This document shows positions 27,211 to 37,354 of a stretch of 64,000 bases of DNA, piece after piece; the stretch's first letter is position 1, and the number at the start of each line of letters is the position of its first letter. The position numbers and the translations under genes were made by a program. The notes under the pieces are model-generated. The model saw nothing but the letters and a program-made list of their open reading frames with translations, was not told the DNA's origin and did no database searches. Location of the stretch: positions 434,001 through 498,000 of the forward strand of contig JAOABH010000004.1 in assembly GCA_026418455.1 (NCBI GenBank), read 5' to 3'. This DNA is from Hydrogenothermaceae bacterium. Lineage in GTDB: Bacteria; Aquificota; Aquificia; Aquificales; Hydrogenothermaceae.

Positions 27211-29574
27211 TTAGAAGAATGTTCCAAGTATAAAGCCAAATTTAGAACCACTAACTCCGGAAGGTGGGTTTAATACCTTTCCATAGTAAAGTTCTATAGG
27301 AGCAAAAGGTGTTATTATCTTAAAGCTAACACCTACAGAGTTATAAAGTCCAGAGAAAAAGTTTCCACTGTCAAAACCTTTACCTTGGTCTAAAAATACA
27401 GATCCCCACAAAAATCTATCAACAATAGGATGACTTAATTGATAGTTTAAAACTATCTCTCTCTTTGCTCCAGCAGGATTATTACTACTATCTCTTGGAC
27501 CTGCCATACCCCAATCAAACCCTCTAATTGTAAAGTCACCACCTACAAAGAAAAGTTCATCAAGTGGTATATCTTTTGATATATGTTCAACAAATCCGAA
27601 GGTTCCCTTAACAGAAAAAACAAAATCTGTATAGAATATCTTATCCGGAATTATTTTGGAAGCTGATAAAACAGCTTTATAAAAGTCTCTTGTTCCTGTT
27701 CCAGTTTTTAATGTAAGAGTTATATCACTTCCATCAGTTGGAAGTAGTGGATTATTTATAGAGTTTCTGTTTATAAACCAGTATATAGAGTATAAATCAT
27801 ACTTACCTGCCTGTCTCTTTATATATGTAGTTGCTGCATCCTGAATATCTTTGTACTCACCTTTTTCAACTGTTAAACCTACACCTGTTCTCCAAAATTC
27901 CTTAAACTCAAAGGAAAGTGTAGGTGAAAATCCTGTTTTTGTAGAAACAAAAGATGTGTAATTCACATACCTATCGTACAGATCTAATCCTAAATCGAGA
28001 GGTTTGTAGAAAGCCCAACGGTGGAGATAGCTCAAACTGTTATTTCTATATCTTGATCCCAAAGATAGGGTTAGTCCTGCTGTATCTCCGGTTCCCATAA
28101 AGTTTCCTTTCCTTAAAGATGCGAAGAAAGACAGTCCGGTTTGTTGGCTATATCCAGCACCTATGGACATCTGACCTGTAAATCTTTCATTTACTTTTGT
28201 GTCTAAATCTATTTCTTTATCAGATTTTACATTAGGGTCAAATCCTATCATATCATAGTATCCAAGTCTATAAAGTCTCGATTGGGATCTAAGGAGCTTA
28301 TCTTTTAAGAACAGATCTCCTGGAGTCAACCTTAACTCTCTTCTTATAGTTGCGTCTCTTGATTCATAGTTTCCAGATATATCTATCTTATCCACATAGT
28401 AGATATTTCCCTTCTGGAGATTAAAAATAACATCTACAGTTTTCTTTTCTTTATCTACTAACTTATTAACCTCAACATTAGCAAAAAGATAACCAAGGTC
28501 ATTATATTTATCAATAATAGTTTTCTTTATAAAATCTATCTTTTCTCCATCATAAGGATCCAAAGGTTTTATACGCTTTCCTTTGGATATGTTAAGTATT
28601 TCATCGTTTGTATACATATCATTTCCAACGATATCAATTTTGTTTACTCTATATCTTTCTCCTTCTTTTATCCTTATAGTAATAATGTATTTATTACCTC
28701 TTTCGAGTAGTATCTCCGGAGGAGATATATCTACATCTAAAAATCCTTTACTTATATAAAGCTCCCTTATTTTATCAATATCTTCATATAGAGTCTCTTT
28801 AACTAAGGAAGGTCTGAATTTTAACTTAAGTATGTTTCTTTCAGAAGTTTCCATAACTGACAGAATCTCTTTCTTCTTAAGATGTTTGTTGCCCACTATC
28901 CGAATTTCATCTATATAAGCTTTAGAACCTTCCTCTATCTTAAAAATTAAGGTATTACCTTTATAGTAATAAGATATCTTTGTGTTGTAATACCCTTTTT
29001 TTTCATACATTTTAATAAGTTTTTTTTGCATTTGGCTTATCTCATCTACAGAGAGAACTCTACCTAATCCTCTCTTTATACTGGAAAGTTTTTCATTTAA
29101 TTCAGGTCCTAAGGTTGAAAATGGTAAAGGTTTTCCAGATTCAACTTTTTGTGACAGGTCAAGTCTCAACTCTTTTAAGAGGTCTTCCCTTGATACAGCT
29201 TTATTACCTTCAAACTCTATTCTCTGGACCACAGGAAGCTCTGAAAATACAAATGTTATATCTATACCATTTTCTGTGTATCTTGTATAAGCTTCTACAT
29301 TAGAGAAATATCCAAGTTTATAAAGGTCTCTTAATGTTGAAGATATTGTCTCTCTTGAAACAATTGCACCATTTCCGAATGGTATTATAGGCTTTATAAC
29401 TTGTGGGTCTAAAAATTGTAATCCCTTTATCTCTATCTTTTCTATTCTGTATACTTTTCCAGCTTCTTCTTGGATTGTTCCTGTTTGAATCTGAGGAGTT
29501 GTTTGAGGTTCTTCTGAAAAAGATACAGATGATAGAATCAGAAGAGAAGCCAGCGTATAGCTGGCTTTTTTTAT
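27211..29574 (-). CDS. bamA: Outer-membrane protein assembly factor BamA
   Basis: This Omp85 protein of about 787 residues folds barrels into the outer membrane. A signal peptide (KKASYTLASLLILSSVSFS) is followed by five POTRA domains, starting with YRIEKIEIKGLQFLDP, and a 16-strand barrel with the conserved FTIRGFDWG loop and a terminal Phe. The frame has no ATG, GTG or TTG between the clpC end and well inside POTRA 1. ATA at 29574-29572, overlapping the clpC TAA, is where the signal peptide naturally begins. The open frame upstream of it is clpC read in another frame. BamA is essential, so it must be translated somehow. Confidence 0.92.
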   Translation of the reverse strand: MKKASYTLASLLILSSVSFSEEPQTTPQIQTGTIQEEAGKVYRIEKIEIKGLQFLDPQVIKPIIPFGNGAIVSRETISSTLRDLYKLGYFSNVEAYTRYTENGIDITFVFSELPVVQRIEFEGNKAVSREDLLKELRLDLSQKVESGKPLPFSTLGPELNEKLSSIKRGLGRVLSVDEISQMQKKLIKMYEKKGYYNTKISYYYKGNTLIFKIEEGSKAYIDEIRIVGNKHLKKKEILSVMETSERNILKLKFRPSLVKETLYEDIDKIRELYISKGFLDVDISPPEILLERGNKYIITIRIKEGERYRVNKIDIVGNDMYTNDEILNISKGKRIKPLDPYDGEKIDFIKKTIIDKYNDLGYLFANVEVNKLVDKEKKTVDVIFNLQKGNIYYVDKIDISGNYESRDATIRRELRLTPGDLFLKDKLLRSQSRLYRLGYYDMIGFDPNVKSDKEIDLDTKVNERFTGQMSIGAGYSQQTGLSFFASLRKGNFMGTGDTAGLTLSLGSRYRNNSLSYLHRWAFYKPLDLGLDLYDRYVNYTSFVSTKTGFSPTLSFEFKEFWRTGVGLTVEKGEYKDIQDAATTYIKRQAGKYDLYSIYWFINRNSINNPLLPTDGSDITLTLKTGTGTRDFYKAVLSASKIIPDKIFYTDFVFSVKGTFGFVEHISKDIPLDELFFVGGDFTIRGFDWGMAGPRDSSNNPAGAKREIVLNYQLSHPIVDRFLWGSVFLDQGKGFDSGNFFSGLYNSVGVSFKIITPFAPIELYYGKVLNPPSGVSGSKFGFILGTFF

Positions 29575-32009
29575 TAAGCTAACTGAAGCTCTCTTTTCTT
29601 TCTTGGTTTCTTGGTTTTTATTCCAACTGATCCATCTTTTGCCATAACTATCTCTACTTTCGATCCAGGTATTACTTTTCCTGCTAATATCTCTTCTGCC
29701 AATAGGTCTTCTACTTTTGATTGGAGAGCTCTCTTTATACTTCTTGCTCCGTATTCCGGTTTGAACTCCTTCTCTATCAGGTACTCTACAAACTCCGGAG
29801 AAAGTTTTACAGTTATTTCCCATTCCTTCAACCTTCTATTTATTTCAGCAACTTGTATATCTATTATACCTTTAATTACTTCTTTGTCCAACGGTTTAAA
29901 TACTATTATCTCATCAAGTCTGTTTATAAACTCAGGATTAAAGGCTTTTCTCACTTGATCCATTACATTCTTTTTAAGCTCTTGATAATCTACTATAGCA
30001 GATTTTGTTTCAAATCCCATCTTTCCACTGTCAAGTATCATCTTAGCACCAAGGTTAGAAGTCATTATGATGATAGTATTACTAAAATCCACAACCCTTC
30101 CAAGTGAATCTGTTAATCTTCCATCGTCAAAAATCTGTAAAAATATGTTATAAACGTCAGGATGGGCTTTTTCTATCTCATCAAACAGTATAACTGAGTA
30201 AGGTTTTCTTCTTACTGCCTCTGTAAGTTGCCCTCCTTCTTCATAACCTACATATCCCGGAGGTGCACCTATTAATCTGGATACTGTATGTTTCTCCATA
30301 TATTCAGACATATCAAATCTGATTAATGCATCTTCCCTACCAAAAAGATACTCTGCCAAAGCTTTAGCTGTTTCTGTCTTACCTACACCGGTAGGTCCCA
30401 AGAATAAAAACACTCCTATAGGTCTGTGTCTTCCTTTTAATCCTACACTGTTTCTCCTTATAGCCTTGGCTATAGCTTTTATCGCCTCAGACTGATCAAC
30501 TACTCTCTTATGAAGCTCCTCTTCTATATGTAGCAACTTCTCTTTGTTTGATTCAGTTAATCTGGCTATAGGTATTCCGGTCCATTTTGCTACAACTTCC
30601 GCTATATCCCTTTCTGTAACCTTAGGTCTGTTTTTAGACCTTTCCTCTTTCCATTTCATCTTTTCAGTTTCAAATTTCGCTCTTAGTTTAAGCTCTTCAT
30701 CTCTAAGTTTTGCAGCTTTATCAAAGTTTTCTTCCTTAATAGCCTGTGCTTTCTCATCTTCAAGTTGTTTTATCTTTTCTTCCATTTTTAACAGATGTTC
30801 TGGTAAACCAGCTTCTCTAAGTCTTACTAATGCCCCTGCTTCATCAAGTAGATCAATAGCCTTATCAGGAAGCTGTCTATCAGATATATACTTAACAGAA
30901 AATTCAACCGCTTTCTCAATGGCAGTTTTTGTGTATGCCACATTATGGAAATCTTCAAATTTAGATTTAAGACCTTCCAATATCTCAACTGCTACCTCAG
31001 GAGTAGGAGGGTCAACCAACACAGGTTGAAATCTTCTCTCTAATGCTCCATCTTTCTCTATATACTTTCTATACTCATCTAAGGTTGTTGCACCTATTAC
31101 CTGTATCTCACCACGGGCTAAAGCCGGTTTCAACATATTTGATGCATCTATCGAACCTTCGGCAGCACCTGCTCCTATTAAAGTATGTAACTCATCTATA
31201 AAGAGAATCACATGGGTAGCTTTTTCAAGCTCTTTCATTATATTTTTCAATCTCTCTTCAAACTGTCCTCTATATTTAGTTCCAGCAACTAAAGATGCCA
31301 AATCTAATGCTATAATTCTTTTACCTTGAAGGTTTTCAGGAACATTTTTATTCGCTATTCTTTGAGCTAAACCTTCCACTATTGCTGTTTTCCCTACTCC
31401 CGGTTCTCCAAGTAAAACAGGATTATTTTTTCTTCTTCTGGATAGTATCTGGACAACCCTCTCTATCTCTTTATCTCTTCCTACAACAGGGTCAAGTTTC
31501 CCTTCTTTTGCAAGCTGAGTCAAATCCCTTCCAAATCTGTCTAAATTAGGAGTTGGAACTTGTTTAGACTGCTCTTGAGCTGGTATCTCACCGAGTATCT
31601 GGAGTATCTCTCTTCTTATTGAGTATTCATCTATACCAAAACCTCTTAAAACCCTTCCACCAAGTCCAGTTTTCTCTCTAACTATACCTATCAAAAGATG
31701 CTCTGGACCTACAAATGGATGATGAAGTATCCTTGCCTCTTCAACCGCAAACTCAAGAACTCTCTTGGCATCTGGAGCAAACAACACCTCTCCTGTATAA
31801 CTACCCTTTGGCATCTGTGATGTCAATGTCTTTCTTACCTTCTCTATAGAAAGTCCAAACTTCGACAAGGTTAAAACAGCTATATCATCTTGGTCTATGA
31901 GAGATAAGAGTAGATGCTCACTTCCAAGATAGTTATTTCTATAGTTAATAGCATGCTCCCTTGCATCAAGTATAACTTTTCTTGCTTTTTCTGTAAATTT
32001 CTCAAACAT
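29574..32009 (-). CDS. clpC: ATP-dependent Clp protease ATP-binding subunit ClpC
   Basis: This 811-residue Hsp100 unfoldase has two N-terminal Clp repeats ([16 protein letters not shown]), AAA module 1 with [15 protein letters not shown], a UVR motif in the middle domain ([20 protein letters not shown]), and AAA module 2 with [19 protein letters not shown]. The short middle region with UVR separates it from ClpB, whose linker is much longer. It would pair with ClpP, not encoded here. It lies between lolD and bamA, and its stop codon overlaps the apparent bamA start. Confidence 0.94.
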   Translation of the reverse strand: MFEKFTEKARKVILDAREHAINYRNNYLGSEHLLLSLIDQDDIAVLTLSKFGLSIEKVRKTLTSQMPKGSYTGEVLFAPDAKRVLEFAVEEARILHHPFVGPEHLLIGIVREKTGLGGRVLRGFGIDEYSIRREILQILGEIPAQEQSKQVPTPNLDRFGRDLTQLAKEGKLDPVVGRDKEIERVVQILSRRRKNNPVLLGEPGVGKTAIVEGLAQRIANKNVPENLQGKRIIALDLASLVAGTKYRGQFEERLKNIMKELEKATHVILFIDELHTLIGAGAAEGSIDASNMLKPALARGEIQVIGATTLDEYRKYIEKDGALERRFQPVLVDPPTPEVAVEILEGLKSKFEDFHNVAYTKTAIEKAVEFSVKYISDRQLPDKAIDLLDEAGALVRLREAGLPEHLLKMEEKIKQLEDEKAQAIKEENFDKAAKLRDEELKLRAKFETEKMKWKEERSKNRPKVTERDIAEVVAKWTGIPIARLTESNKEKLLHIEEELHKRVVDQSEAIKAIAKAIRRNSVGLKGRHRPIGVFLFLGPTGVGKTETAKALAEYLFGREDALIRFDMSEYMEKHTVSRLIGAPPGYVGYEEGGQLTEAVRRKPYSVILFDEIEKAHPDVYNIFLQIFDDGRLTDSLGRVVDFSNTIIIMTSNLGAKMILDSGKMGFETKSAIVDYQELKKNVMDQVRKAFNPEFINRLDEIIVFKPLDKEVIKGIIDIQVAEINRRLKEWEITVKLSPEFVEYLIEKEFKPEYGARSIKRALQSKVEDLLAEEILAGKVIPGSKVEIVMAKDGSVGIKTKKPRKKRELQLA

Positions 32010-32057
32010 GGTAAATACCTCTTCTATTAAATTTGCCTACCAAAATTTATTTTCAGT

Positions 32058-32744
32058 TTAATTTTTTTCAACATTAACAATGATACCATCTTTTAGGTAA
32101 TAAATATACCTACAATATTTTGCAATTTCAATATCGTGTGTAGCTATGATAACTGTCATCAGATTCTTTTCAGAGATCTCTTTTATAAGATTTATCACAT
32201 TTTTTGCATTTTCAGAATCCAGATTACCGGTTGGTTCGTCTGCTATAAGGATTTTAGGATTATTTACGATAGCTCTTGCTATTGCTACTCTCTGTTGCTC
32301 TCCACCTGAAAGTGTAGGTGGTTTATGATTCAATCTATGTCCAAGTCCAAGTTTTTCCAAAATATCCGCTGCTTTTTTAATGGCATCTTTATCACCTTTA
32401 ATCTGAAGAGGAATTGCAACATTTTCTAAAGCTGTAAACTCTGAAAGAAGATAATGAAACTGAAAAACAAAACCTATATTTTCATTTCTAAACCTTGATA
32501 GCTCTTTATCCTCAAGCTTGTATATATCTGTCCCTTCTATCAGAACTTCTCCAGAAGTTGGTATATCTATACCACCTAATATATGTAATAAAGTGCTTTT
32601 TCCAGAGCCTGAAGGTCCCATAATAGCCACCATATCCCCTTTCTCAATTTGCAGGTCTACACCTTTAAGAGCAATAGTATCACTATTACCTTCTGTTTTA
32701 TATACCTTTTTTATAGATTTTGTTATAACTGAAAAACTACTCAT
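32058..32744 (-). CDS. lolD: Lipoprotein-releasing ABC transporter ATPase LolD
   Basis: This 228-residue ABC ATPase has Walker A GPSGSGKST, the Q-loop in FVFQFHYLLSEF, signature LSGGEQQRVAIARA and Walker B ILIADEPTGNLD. FQFHYLLSEFTALENV is typical of LolD among MacB-like ATPases. It overlaps the permease gene by 8 bases. Together they extract outer-membrane lipoproteins from the inner membrane and pass them to LolA, encoded at 61704. Confidence 0.92.
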   Translation of the reverse strand: MSSFSVITKSIKKVYKTEGNSDTIALKGVDLQIEKGDMVAIMGPSGSGKSTLLHILGGIDIPTSGEVLIEGTDIYKLEDKELSRFRNENIGFVFQFHYLLSEFTALENVAIPLQIKGDKDAIKKAADILEKLGLGHRLNHKPPTLSGGEQQRVAIARAIVNNPKILIADEPTGNLDSENAKNVINLIKEISEKNLMTVIIATHDIEIAKYCRYIYYLKDGIIVNVEKN

Positions 32745-33951
32745 ATCTTATAACCTCTGCTGGAATAGCAACAGATGCTGATCTTGCAGGAAATATTGAA
32801 GAGATAAAACATATAAAAAGAGAGGATATAACCACAGCAGAGATTTCAAAGATAGATATCTTTAAAGGCAGATAATCTATCAGATACACTTCCGGATTAA
32901 GTTTTATAAGATGGTATGCATCTGCAATATAAACTATAGAAAGTCCTAAAATCAGTCCCAATAAAGTTCCGGTTATACCTATAATCATACCTTGAGCTAC
33001 AAAAACTTTTGTTATAAAACCTCTATCTGCTCCCATAGTTCTAAGTATACCTATCTCTTTTCTTTTCTCTCTTGCTTTTGTTATTAAAAGACTTGATATA
33101 TTAAAAGAAGCAACAACAACTATAAGTGTTATAACTAAAAACATAGCAAACTTTTCTAGCTCCAAAGCCTGAAACATACTTTTGTTTAAATCCATCCAAC
33201 TTCTCACTATATAAGGAAAACCTACAACTTTCTCAACCTTTGATTTAACTTTATCTGCTACAAATGGATCTTTTAACTTAAACTGGATACCAGTAACAGA
33301 GCCATCCATATCAAAAAAGTTAGAAGTATCTGTTATATTCATCATAACAAAAGAAGAGTTATATTCATATATTCCAAGGTCAACTATTCCTACAATCTTC
33401 ACCTGCCGGATTTTTGGTAAAAAACCAAAAGGTGTTTTTTTACCAATTGGTGACATCAAGTTAACAGTATCTCCGACCCAAACATTTAAAGACAGTGCTA
33501 CATCTTTACCTACTATAACTGTATCTGGATTATTAAGTAAATTATAATCACCAATTACTGACTTTTTATTAATAGCCATAAATCCCTTATCCTTTTCCGG
33601 ATTAACACCTCTCACATAAACAGCAACTATATTACTGTCCTTTGATAACAAACCTTGTGTGTATATAAAAGGTTGATAATCTACTATCTCGGAAGTAGCT
33701 TTTTTTATCCTTTTTGCAACTTCATCATACTCTATAAACTTTCCCTCTGCTTTAATTACCATAAGTTGAGGAGCAGATTCTAAAAATTTAGTTTTTATTC
33801 CATACATAAATCCACTCATAACAGCTAAGGTAACTATCAAAGCTGATACTCCCAACATAACACCAAGTATAGACACAACAGCCATAAAAGACAAAGTTTT
33901 TGATTTTGCTGTTGTTAAATATCTGAAAGCTATCTTGATATAAAGCGGCAT
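32737..33951 (-). CDS. lolE: Lipoprotein-releasing permease LolC/E
   Basis: This 404-residue permease has one N-terminal membrane segment (about residues 20-45), a periplasmic domain of roughly 220 residues, and three C-terminal membrane helices. FRYLTTAKSKTLSFMAVVSI and EKRKEIGILRTMGADRGFI are the LolC/E landmarks. A single permease gene sits with lolD, so a homodimeric LolF-like transporter is likely, though a second permease elsewhere cannot be excluded. It is the first gene of the envelope run and diverges from purT. Confidence 0.9.
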   Translation of the reverse strand: MPLYIKIAFRYLTTAKSKTLSFMAVVSILGVMLGVSALIVTLAVMSGFMYGIKTKFLESAPQLMVIKAEGKFIEYDEVAKRIKKATSEIVDYQPFIYTQGLLSKDSNIVAVYVRGVNPEKDKGFMAINKKSVIGDYNLLNNPDTVIVGKDVALSLNVWVGDTVNLMSPIGKKTPFGFLPKIRQVKIVGIVDLGIYEYNSSFVMMNITDTSNFFDMDGSVTGIQFKLKDPFVADKVKSKVEKVVGFPYIVRSWMDLNKSMFQALELEKFAMFLVITLIVVVASFNISSLLITKAREKRKEIGILRTMGADRGFITKVFVAQGMIIGITGTLLGLILGLSIVYIADAYHLIKLNPEVYLIDYLPLKISIFEISAVVISSLFICFISSIFPARSASVAIPAEVIRYE

Positions 33952-34007
33952 TTAACTCCTTTGATGTAAAATATTTAAACCTTAAAAATTATACCACGAG
34001 GTAAGAT

Positions 34008-35192
34008 ATGATTATAGGAACTCCTTTAAGCCATAATTCAAACAAAATACTGCTTTTAGGAAGTGGAGAGCTTGGAAAAGAGTTTGTAATTGAAGCTATG
34101 AGAATGGGTATTGAGGTTATAGCTGTAGATAGCTACCAGAATGCACCAGCTATGCAGATTGCCCACAGATACTATGTTATAGATATGAAAAACGGAAAAC
34201 AGATAAGAGATATTGTTTATAGAGAAAAACCTGATTTTATAGTTCCGGAGATAGAAGCCATAGATACAGACACTCTCGTAGAGTTGGAGAAAGAAGGCTA
34301 CAATGTAGTTCCTTGTGCTAAGGCAGTAAAGTACACTATGAATAGGATAGGAATAAGAAAACTTGCTGCAGAAGAAGTAGGTTTAAAAACTTCAAAGTAT
34401 GCCTTTGCCTCGGATATAGACACATACAGACAGAAGATAAGAGAGATAGGACTTCCAGCAGTTGTCAAACCTGTTATGAGTTCCTCTGGAAAAGGTCAGT
34501 CCATTGTGAGAAAAGAAGACGAGATAGACAAAGCATGGTTTTATGCTCAGGAAAATGCAAGAGGCAAAGGGGGAGAAGTTATAATCGAGGAATTTATAGA
34601 TTTTGATTACGAGATAACTCTTCTTACAGTAAGAACAAAAAATCAAGGAACAATATTCTGTGAGCCAATAGGACATATTCAGGTTGATGGAGATTACTGG
34701 GAAAGTTGGCAACCTCATCCTATGACAGAGACTGCTCTAAATAAAGCAAAAGATATAGCCAAAAGAATTACAGATGCTCTTGGAGGTTATGGGATTTTCG
34801 GTTGTGAAATGTTTGTTAAAGGTGATGAAGTCTGGTTTAACGAGATATCTCCAAGACCCCATGACACAGGAATGGTTACACTTATATCTCAAAATATGTC
34901 AGAGTTTGAGATACATCTAAGAGCTATATTAGGTTTGCCTATAGATATTAAACTACTTAAACCTTCTGCTTCTTACTGTTTTCACTCCTGGGAATATGGA
35001 TCTGCTCCGGTTTATGAAGGTATAGAAGAAGCACTGAAAATAGCAGATAAGATTAGAATATTTGGAAAACCTACAACAAGACCAAAGAGAAGAATGGGAA
35101 TAACCCTTGCAACCGGAGAAACAGTAGAAGAGGCCAGAGAAAAAGCTAAAAAATCTGCAAGTTTGATAAATGTTTACCCATCTTTGTTGTGA
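34008..35192 (+). CDS. purT: Formate-dependent GAR transformylase PurT
   Basis: This 394-residue ATP-grasp enzyme makes formylglycinamide ribonucleotide from GAR, formate and ATP in purine synthesis. [20 protein letters not shown] opens the pre-ATP-grasp domain; [18 protein letters not shown] is the ATP-binding loop and [20 protein letters not shown] the metal site. GAGGTAAG precedes the start. Using formate rather than formyl-tetrahydrofolate fits a C1-rich autotrophic metabolism. It converges on the Fic gene with a 19-base overlap. Confidence 0.96.
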   Translation: MIIGTPLSHNSNKILLLGSGELGKEFVIEAMRMGIEVIAVDSYQNAPAMQIAHRYYVIDMKNGKQIRDIVYREKPDFIVPEIEAIDTDTLVELEKEGYNVVPCAKAVKYTMNRIGIRKLAAEEVGLKTSKYAFASDIDTYRQKIREIGLPAVVKPVMSSSGKGQSIVRKEDEIDKAWFYAQENARGKGGEVIIEEFIDFDYEITLLTVRTKNQGTIFCEPIGHIQVDGDYWESWQPHPMTETALNKAKDIAKRITDALGGYGIFGCEMFVKGDEVWFNEISPRPHDTGMVTLISQNMSEFEIHLRAILGLPIDIKLLKPSASYCFHSWEYGSAPVYEGIEEALKIADKIRIFGKPTTRPKRRMGITLATGETVEEAREKAKKSASLINVYPSLL

Positions 35193-36154
35193 TTTGATTT
35201 TAAGAATTTAACTAAAATATCTCTAACAGATAGCCATCTATTTTTTCTCTTTATTGCAATAACTTTCCCCCTCTTTATTAGCTGTCTTGAACTGGAAGGA
35301 CTATAACCAATATCTGCTAAAATTTCTTCAACAGGTTCAAAACTAAATCCTCTACCTTCATATCTACTTATAATAAGTTCATCTAATGACTGCCGTAAAC
35401 TGTTTAAAATTATATCTCTTAAAGATAATGACTTGGCAGACTTTAAGTGATTTATAATATCTTTCAAATCCGGTAAAACCTTTTCATATTTATCAAACAA
35501 TGGAGCTAACTGTATATCTACTTCTTCCAAGCCTTTATAGTATAAATTTTTATTTTTTTCATCACCTTTTATTATCACAGGAGGATAACCATTACTGATA
35601 AGAATATAATTTAATAAAATTCTACCTGTACGTCCATTTCCATCTACAAATGGATGTATTTCTTCAAAAAAGCAGTGAGAAACAGATAAGTAATTAAAAT
35701 CAAAATCTTTCCATAACAGTTTCACAAATTCAACAAATATATCAATCCACTCTTCTATATAAGCTACAGGGGGATTAAACTTTGCCCCAGATATCTTTAT
35801 TTCTGTTTGACGAAATTCACCTTTGTTACCGATACCTTTATTTATCTGTCTTATAAGTGGTGTTCCGAATAAAAACTCTTTTTGTTTATAATTTTCATAA
35901 GCAAGACTGTAAATAAAATTTGCTGTTCTAAAATAGTTTAATGCTTCTTCCTGGGTTCTTGTCACTGCAAAATTTTTAGATAAAATTTTCTCAAATTCAT
36001 CTTCAGAAATAAAATATCCTTCAACCATTATAGAGTTTCTGGTTTCCTCTGATAAAAGATAAAGCCACTCTTTATTTGTAACCTTAGGCTCCGTTATACC
36101 ACCTAAGCTGTCTAAAATCTCTTTTCTTCTCTTTATAAGAATCTCATCGATCAT
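35174..36154 (-). CDS. Fic-domain protein with N-terminal inhibitory motif
   Basis: This 326-residue Fic protein has the complete active motif [12 protein letters not shown] (about residues 168-179), so it should transfer AMP or another nucleotide to a target hydroxyl. SIMVEG near residue 38 matches the S/T-x-x-x-E-G/N inhibitory helix placed before the Fic core, making it a class II, self-inhibited member. The C-terminal 60 residues ([19 protein letters not shown]) resemble a winged-helix DNA-binding part. No separate antitoxin is needed or seen. Target unknown. Confidence 0.88.
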   Translation of the reverse strand: MIDEILIKRRKEILDSLGGITEPKVTNKEWLYLLSEETRNSIMVEGYFISEDEFEKILSKNFAVTRTQEEALNYFRTANFIYSLAYENYKQKEFLFGTPLIRQINKGIGNKGEFRQTEIKISGAKFNPPVAYIEEWIDIFVEFVKLLWKDFDFNYLSVSHCFFEEIHPFVDGNGRTGRILLNYILISNGYPPVIIKGDEKNKNLYYKGLEEVDIQLAPLFDKYEKVLPDLKDIINHLKSAKSLSLRDIILNSLRQSLDELIISRYEGRGFSFEPVEEILADIGYSPSSSRQLIKRGKVIAIKRKNRWLSVRDILVKFLKSNHNKDG

Positions 36155-36224
36155 CTGTCACGATTTTTCCTTTCTTCAATTTGTAAAATATTATTTTATA
36201 ATAAATTTAAGCCTGTCACGGTTT
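36155..36224. repeat. Direct repeat CTGTCACGRTTT
   Basis: CTGTCACGATTT (36155-36166) and CTGTCACGGTTT (36213-36224) lie 58 bases apart between the Fic gene and the cytochrome gene. The first copy touches the Fic start. Function unknown; possibly an operator. Confidence 0.4.
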
Positions 36225-36306
36225 ATGTAAATATAAAATTCGTAACAATAAAATTCTTGGCATATATATCTTTTTTGTGTGATACAATTTTTGTGTTTAT
36301 AAAAAT

Positions 36307-36335
36307 TTGCCAACTGTAAAAATTAGTATTAAAAT
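36307..36335 (+). promoter_or_regulatory. Sigma-70-type promoter of the cytochrome c gene
   Basis: TTGCCA (36307-36312) and TAAAAT (36330-36335) are 17 bases apart, each one base from consensus, 28 bases before the ATG at 36364. A GGAGG ribosome site lies between. Confidence 0.6.
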
Positions 36336-36363
36336 TATTTAGTAGAGTTAACGGAGGCAAAAA

Positions 36364-36906
36364 ATGAAAAAATTTTTGGGAGTAAGTTTAATATCAGCAT
36401 TAATTTTGACATCTTGTCAGAAGAAAGAAGAAGCGACAGCTCCTGCCGGTGAGGAAACTGCTCTGGCTACACAAACCCAAAATCAAGCTCCAGCTCAAAC
36501 TCAGCAACCAGTAGTAGAAGAGAAACAAACTCAGGAAACAAAAACCGAAGATCAAAAATCATCTGAACCAACCAAGAAACAACCTGAAGCAGAAAAGCAA
36601 AAAGAAGAACCTAAAAAAGAACAAGAACAAACTAAAACAGCATCAGTAGATGGAAAATCAATATTTACATCTAAAGGTTGTGGGTCTTGCCATCAGGAAG
36701 CAGTTGAAACTGTTGGACCATCTCTCAAGAAGATAGTTGCAGCTTATGGAGGAGATAAAAATAAACTTCTTACTTTCTTTAAAGGTGAAGGAAAAGCTAT
36801 AGTTGACCCTGCAAAAGAAGCGATAATGAAACCACAGATAGAAGTTATAAAGAAACTTTCAAAAGAAGAACAAGAAGCTCTTGCTGACTTTATTTTAAAA
36901 CATTAA
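36364..36906 (+). CDS. Lipoprotein c-type cytochrome with charged linker
   Basis: This 180-residue protein starts with a lipoprotein signal (VSLISALILTSC, lipobox LTSC). A spacer of about 75 residues rich in Gln, Glu, Lys and Thr follows, then a class I cytochrome c domain of about 85 residues with the heme motif GCGSCH and a likely distal Met in EAIMKPQ. It would sit on the outer face of a membrane and shuttle electrons; the long tether would let the domain swing between partners. A GGAGG site precedes it. A 40-residue membrane peptide follows it by 17 bases, probably in the same transcript. Confidence 0.87.
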   Translation: MKKFLGVSLISALILTSCQKKEEATAPAGEETALATQTQNQAPAQTQQPVVEEKQTQETKTEDQKSSEPTKKQPEAEKQKEEPKKEQEQTKTASVDGKSIFTSKGCGSCHQEAVETVGPSLKKIVAAYGGDKNKLLTFFKGEGKAIVDPAKEAIMKPQIEVIKKLSKEEQEALADFILKH

Positions 36907-36923
36907 TTTTGGAGGTGTTTGCC

Positions 36924-37046
36924 ATGGAGATAACTTTTGGAGGAATTCCAAATGCAGAAGTGATTTTATTAGTTCTTATGCTAACTCAGCTTGTTTTCCT
37001 CTGGGGTTCAATAATGTATAAAATGGGAACAAAGGAAGGTAAGTAA
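36924..37046 (+). CDS. 40-residue single-span membrane peptide
   Basis: This is a short gene of 40 codons. GGAGGTG lies six bases before the ATG. The product is MEITFGGIPNAEVI followed by a hydrophobic segment (LLVLMLTQLVFLWGSIMY) and a KMGTKEGK tail that would stay in the cytoplasm. It lies between the cytochrome c lipoprotein and a terminator, so the two form a small transcription unit. I do not recognise the family; by size and position it could be an accessory subunit of a respiratory complex. Confidence 0.7.
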   Translation: MEITFGGIPNAEVILLVLMLTQLVFLWGSIMYKMGTKEGK

Positions 37047-37055
37047 GAAAGGATT

Positions 37056-37084
37056 GCCGGTTTTTTGCAACCGGCTTTCATTTT
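37056..37084 (+). terminator. Rho-independent terminator of the cytochrome c unit
   Basis: GCCGGTT (37056-37062) pairs with AACCGGC (37069-37075) and is followed by TTTCATTTT. It closes the cytochrome c and membrane-peptide unit. Confidence 0.75.
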
Positions 37085-37105
37085 GCTAAAATAAAAGGAG
37101 AGTTT

Positions 37106-37354
37106 ATGGAAAAAAAAGCTTACGCTTTTGTTTTTGCTGGATTTTTTATAACAGACAAAGAACCGCAGGAGATCTTCAGAGAAGATGTATCAGCTGAAGA
37201 TATGGAGCAGATAGAGAAACTTGTTAAAGAAAAGCTTTTTAAACCAGAAGTAGATGTTGCACTGGCACCTTCTATAGTCCCTCCTAATCAAGCAAATGAA
37301 CTCCTTCAAGAGTTTGGAAATGTAATATTTGGTAGAGGAGAGATAGATGCTTAA
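37106..37354 (+). CDS. Hypothetical small acidic protein
   Basis: I do not recognise this 82-residue protein. It begins EKKAYAFVFAGFFITDKEP, has an acidic helical middle (SAEDMEQIEKLVKEKLFKP) and no cysteines or membrane segment. An AAAGGAG site precedes the ATG, and its end overlaps dapB by 8 bases, which supports a real, co-translated gene. No function can be assigned. Confidence 0.75.
   Translation: MEKKAYAFVFAGFFITDKEPQEIFREDVSAEDMEQIEKLVKEKLFKPEVDVALAPSIVPPNQANELLQEFGNVIFGRGEIDA

Noticed and set aside
29575-29823. N-terminal extension of BamA inside clpC
   Set aside because: It is clpC read in another frame; a signal peptide begins only at the ATA at 29574.
30544-31029. Open frame of 161 codons opposite clpC
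   Set aside because: Serine- and phenylalanine-rich complement of a well-identified gene; no initiation signal.
36155-36363. Possible tRNA or small RNA in the gap before the cytochrome gene
   Set aside because: No cloverleaf or stable hairpin is visible; only a promoter and a short direct repeat can be supported.
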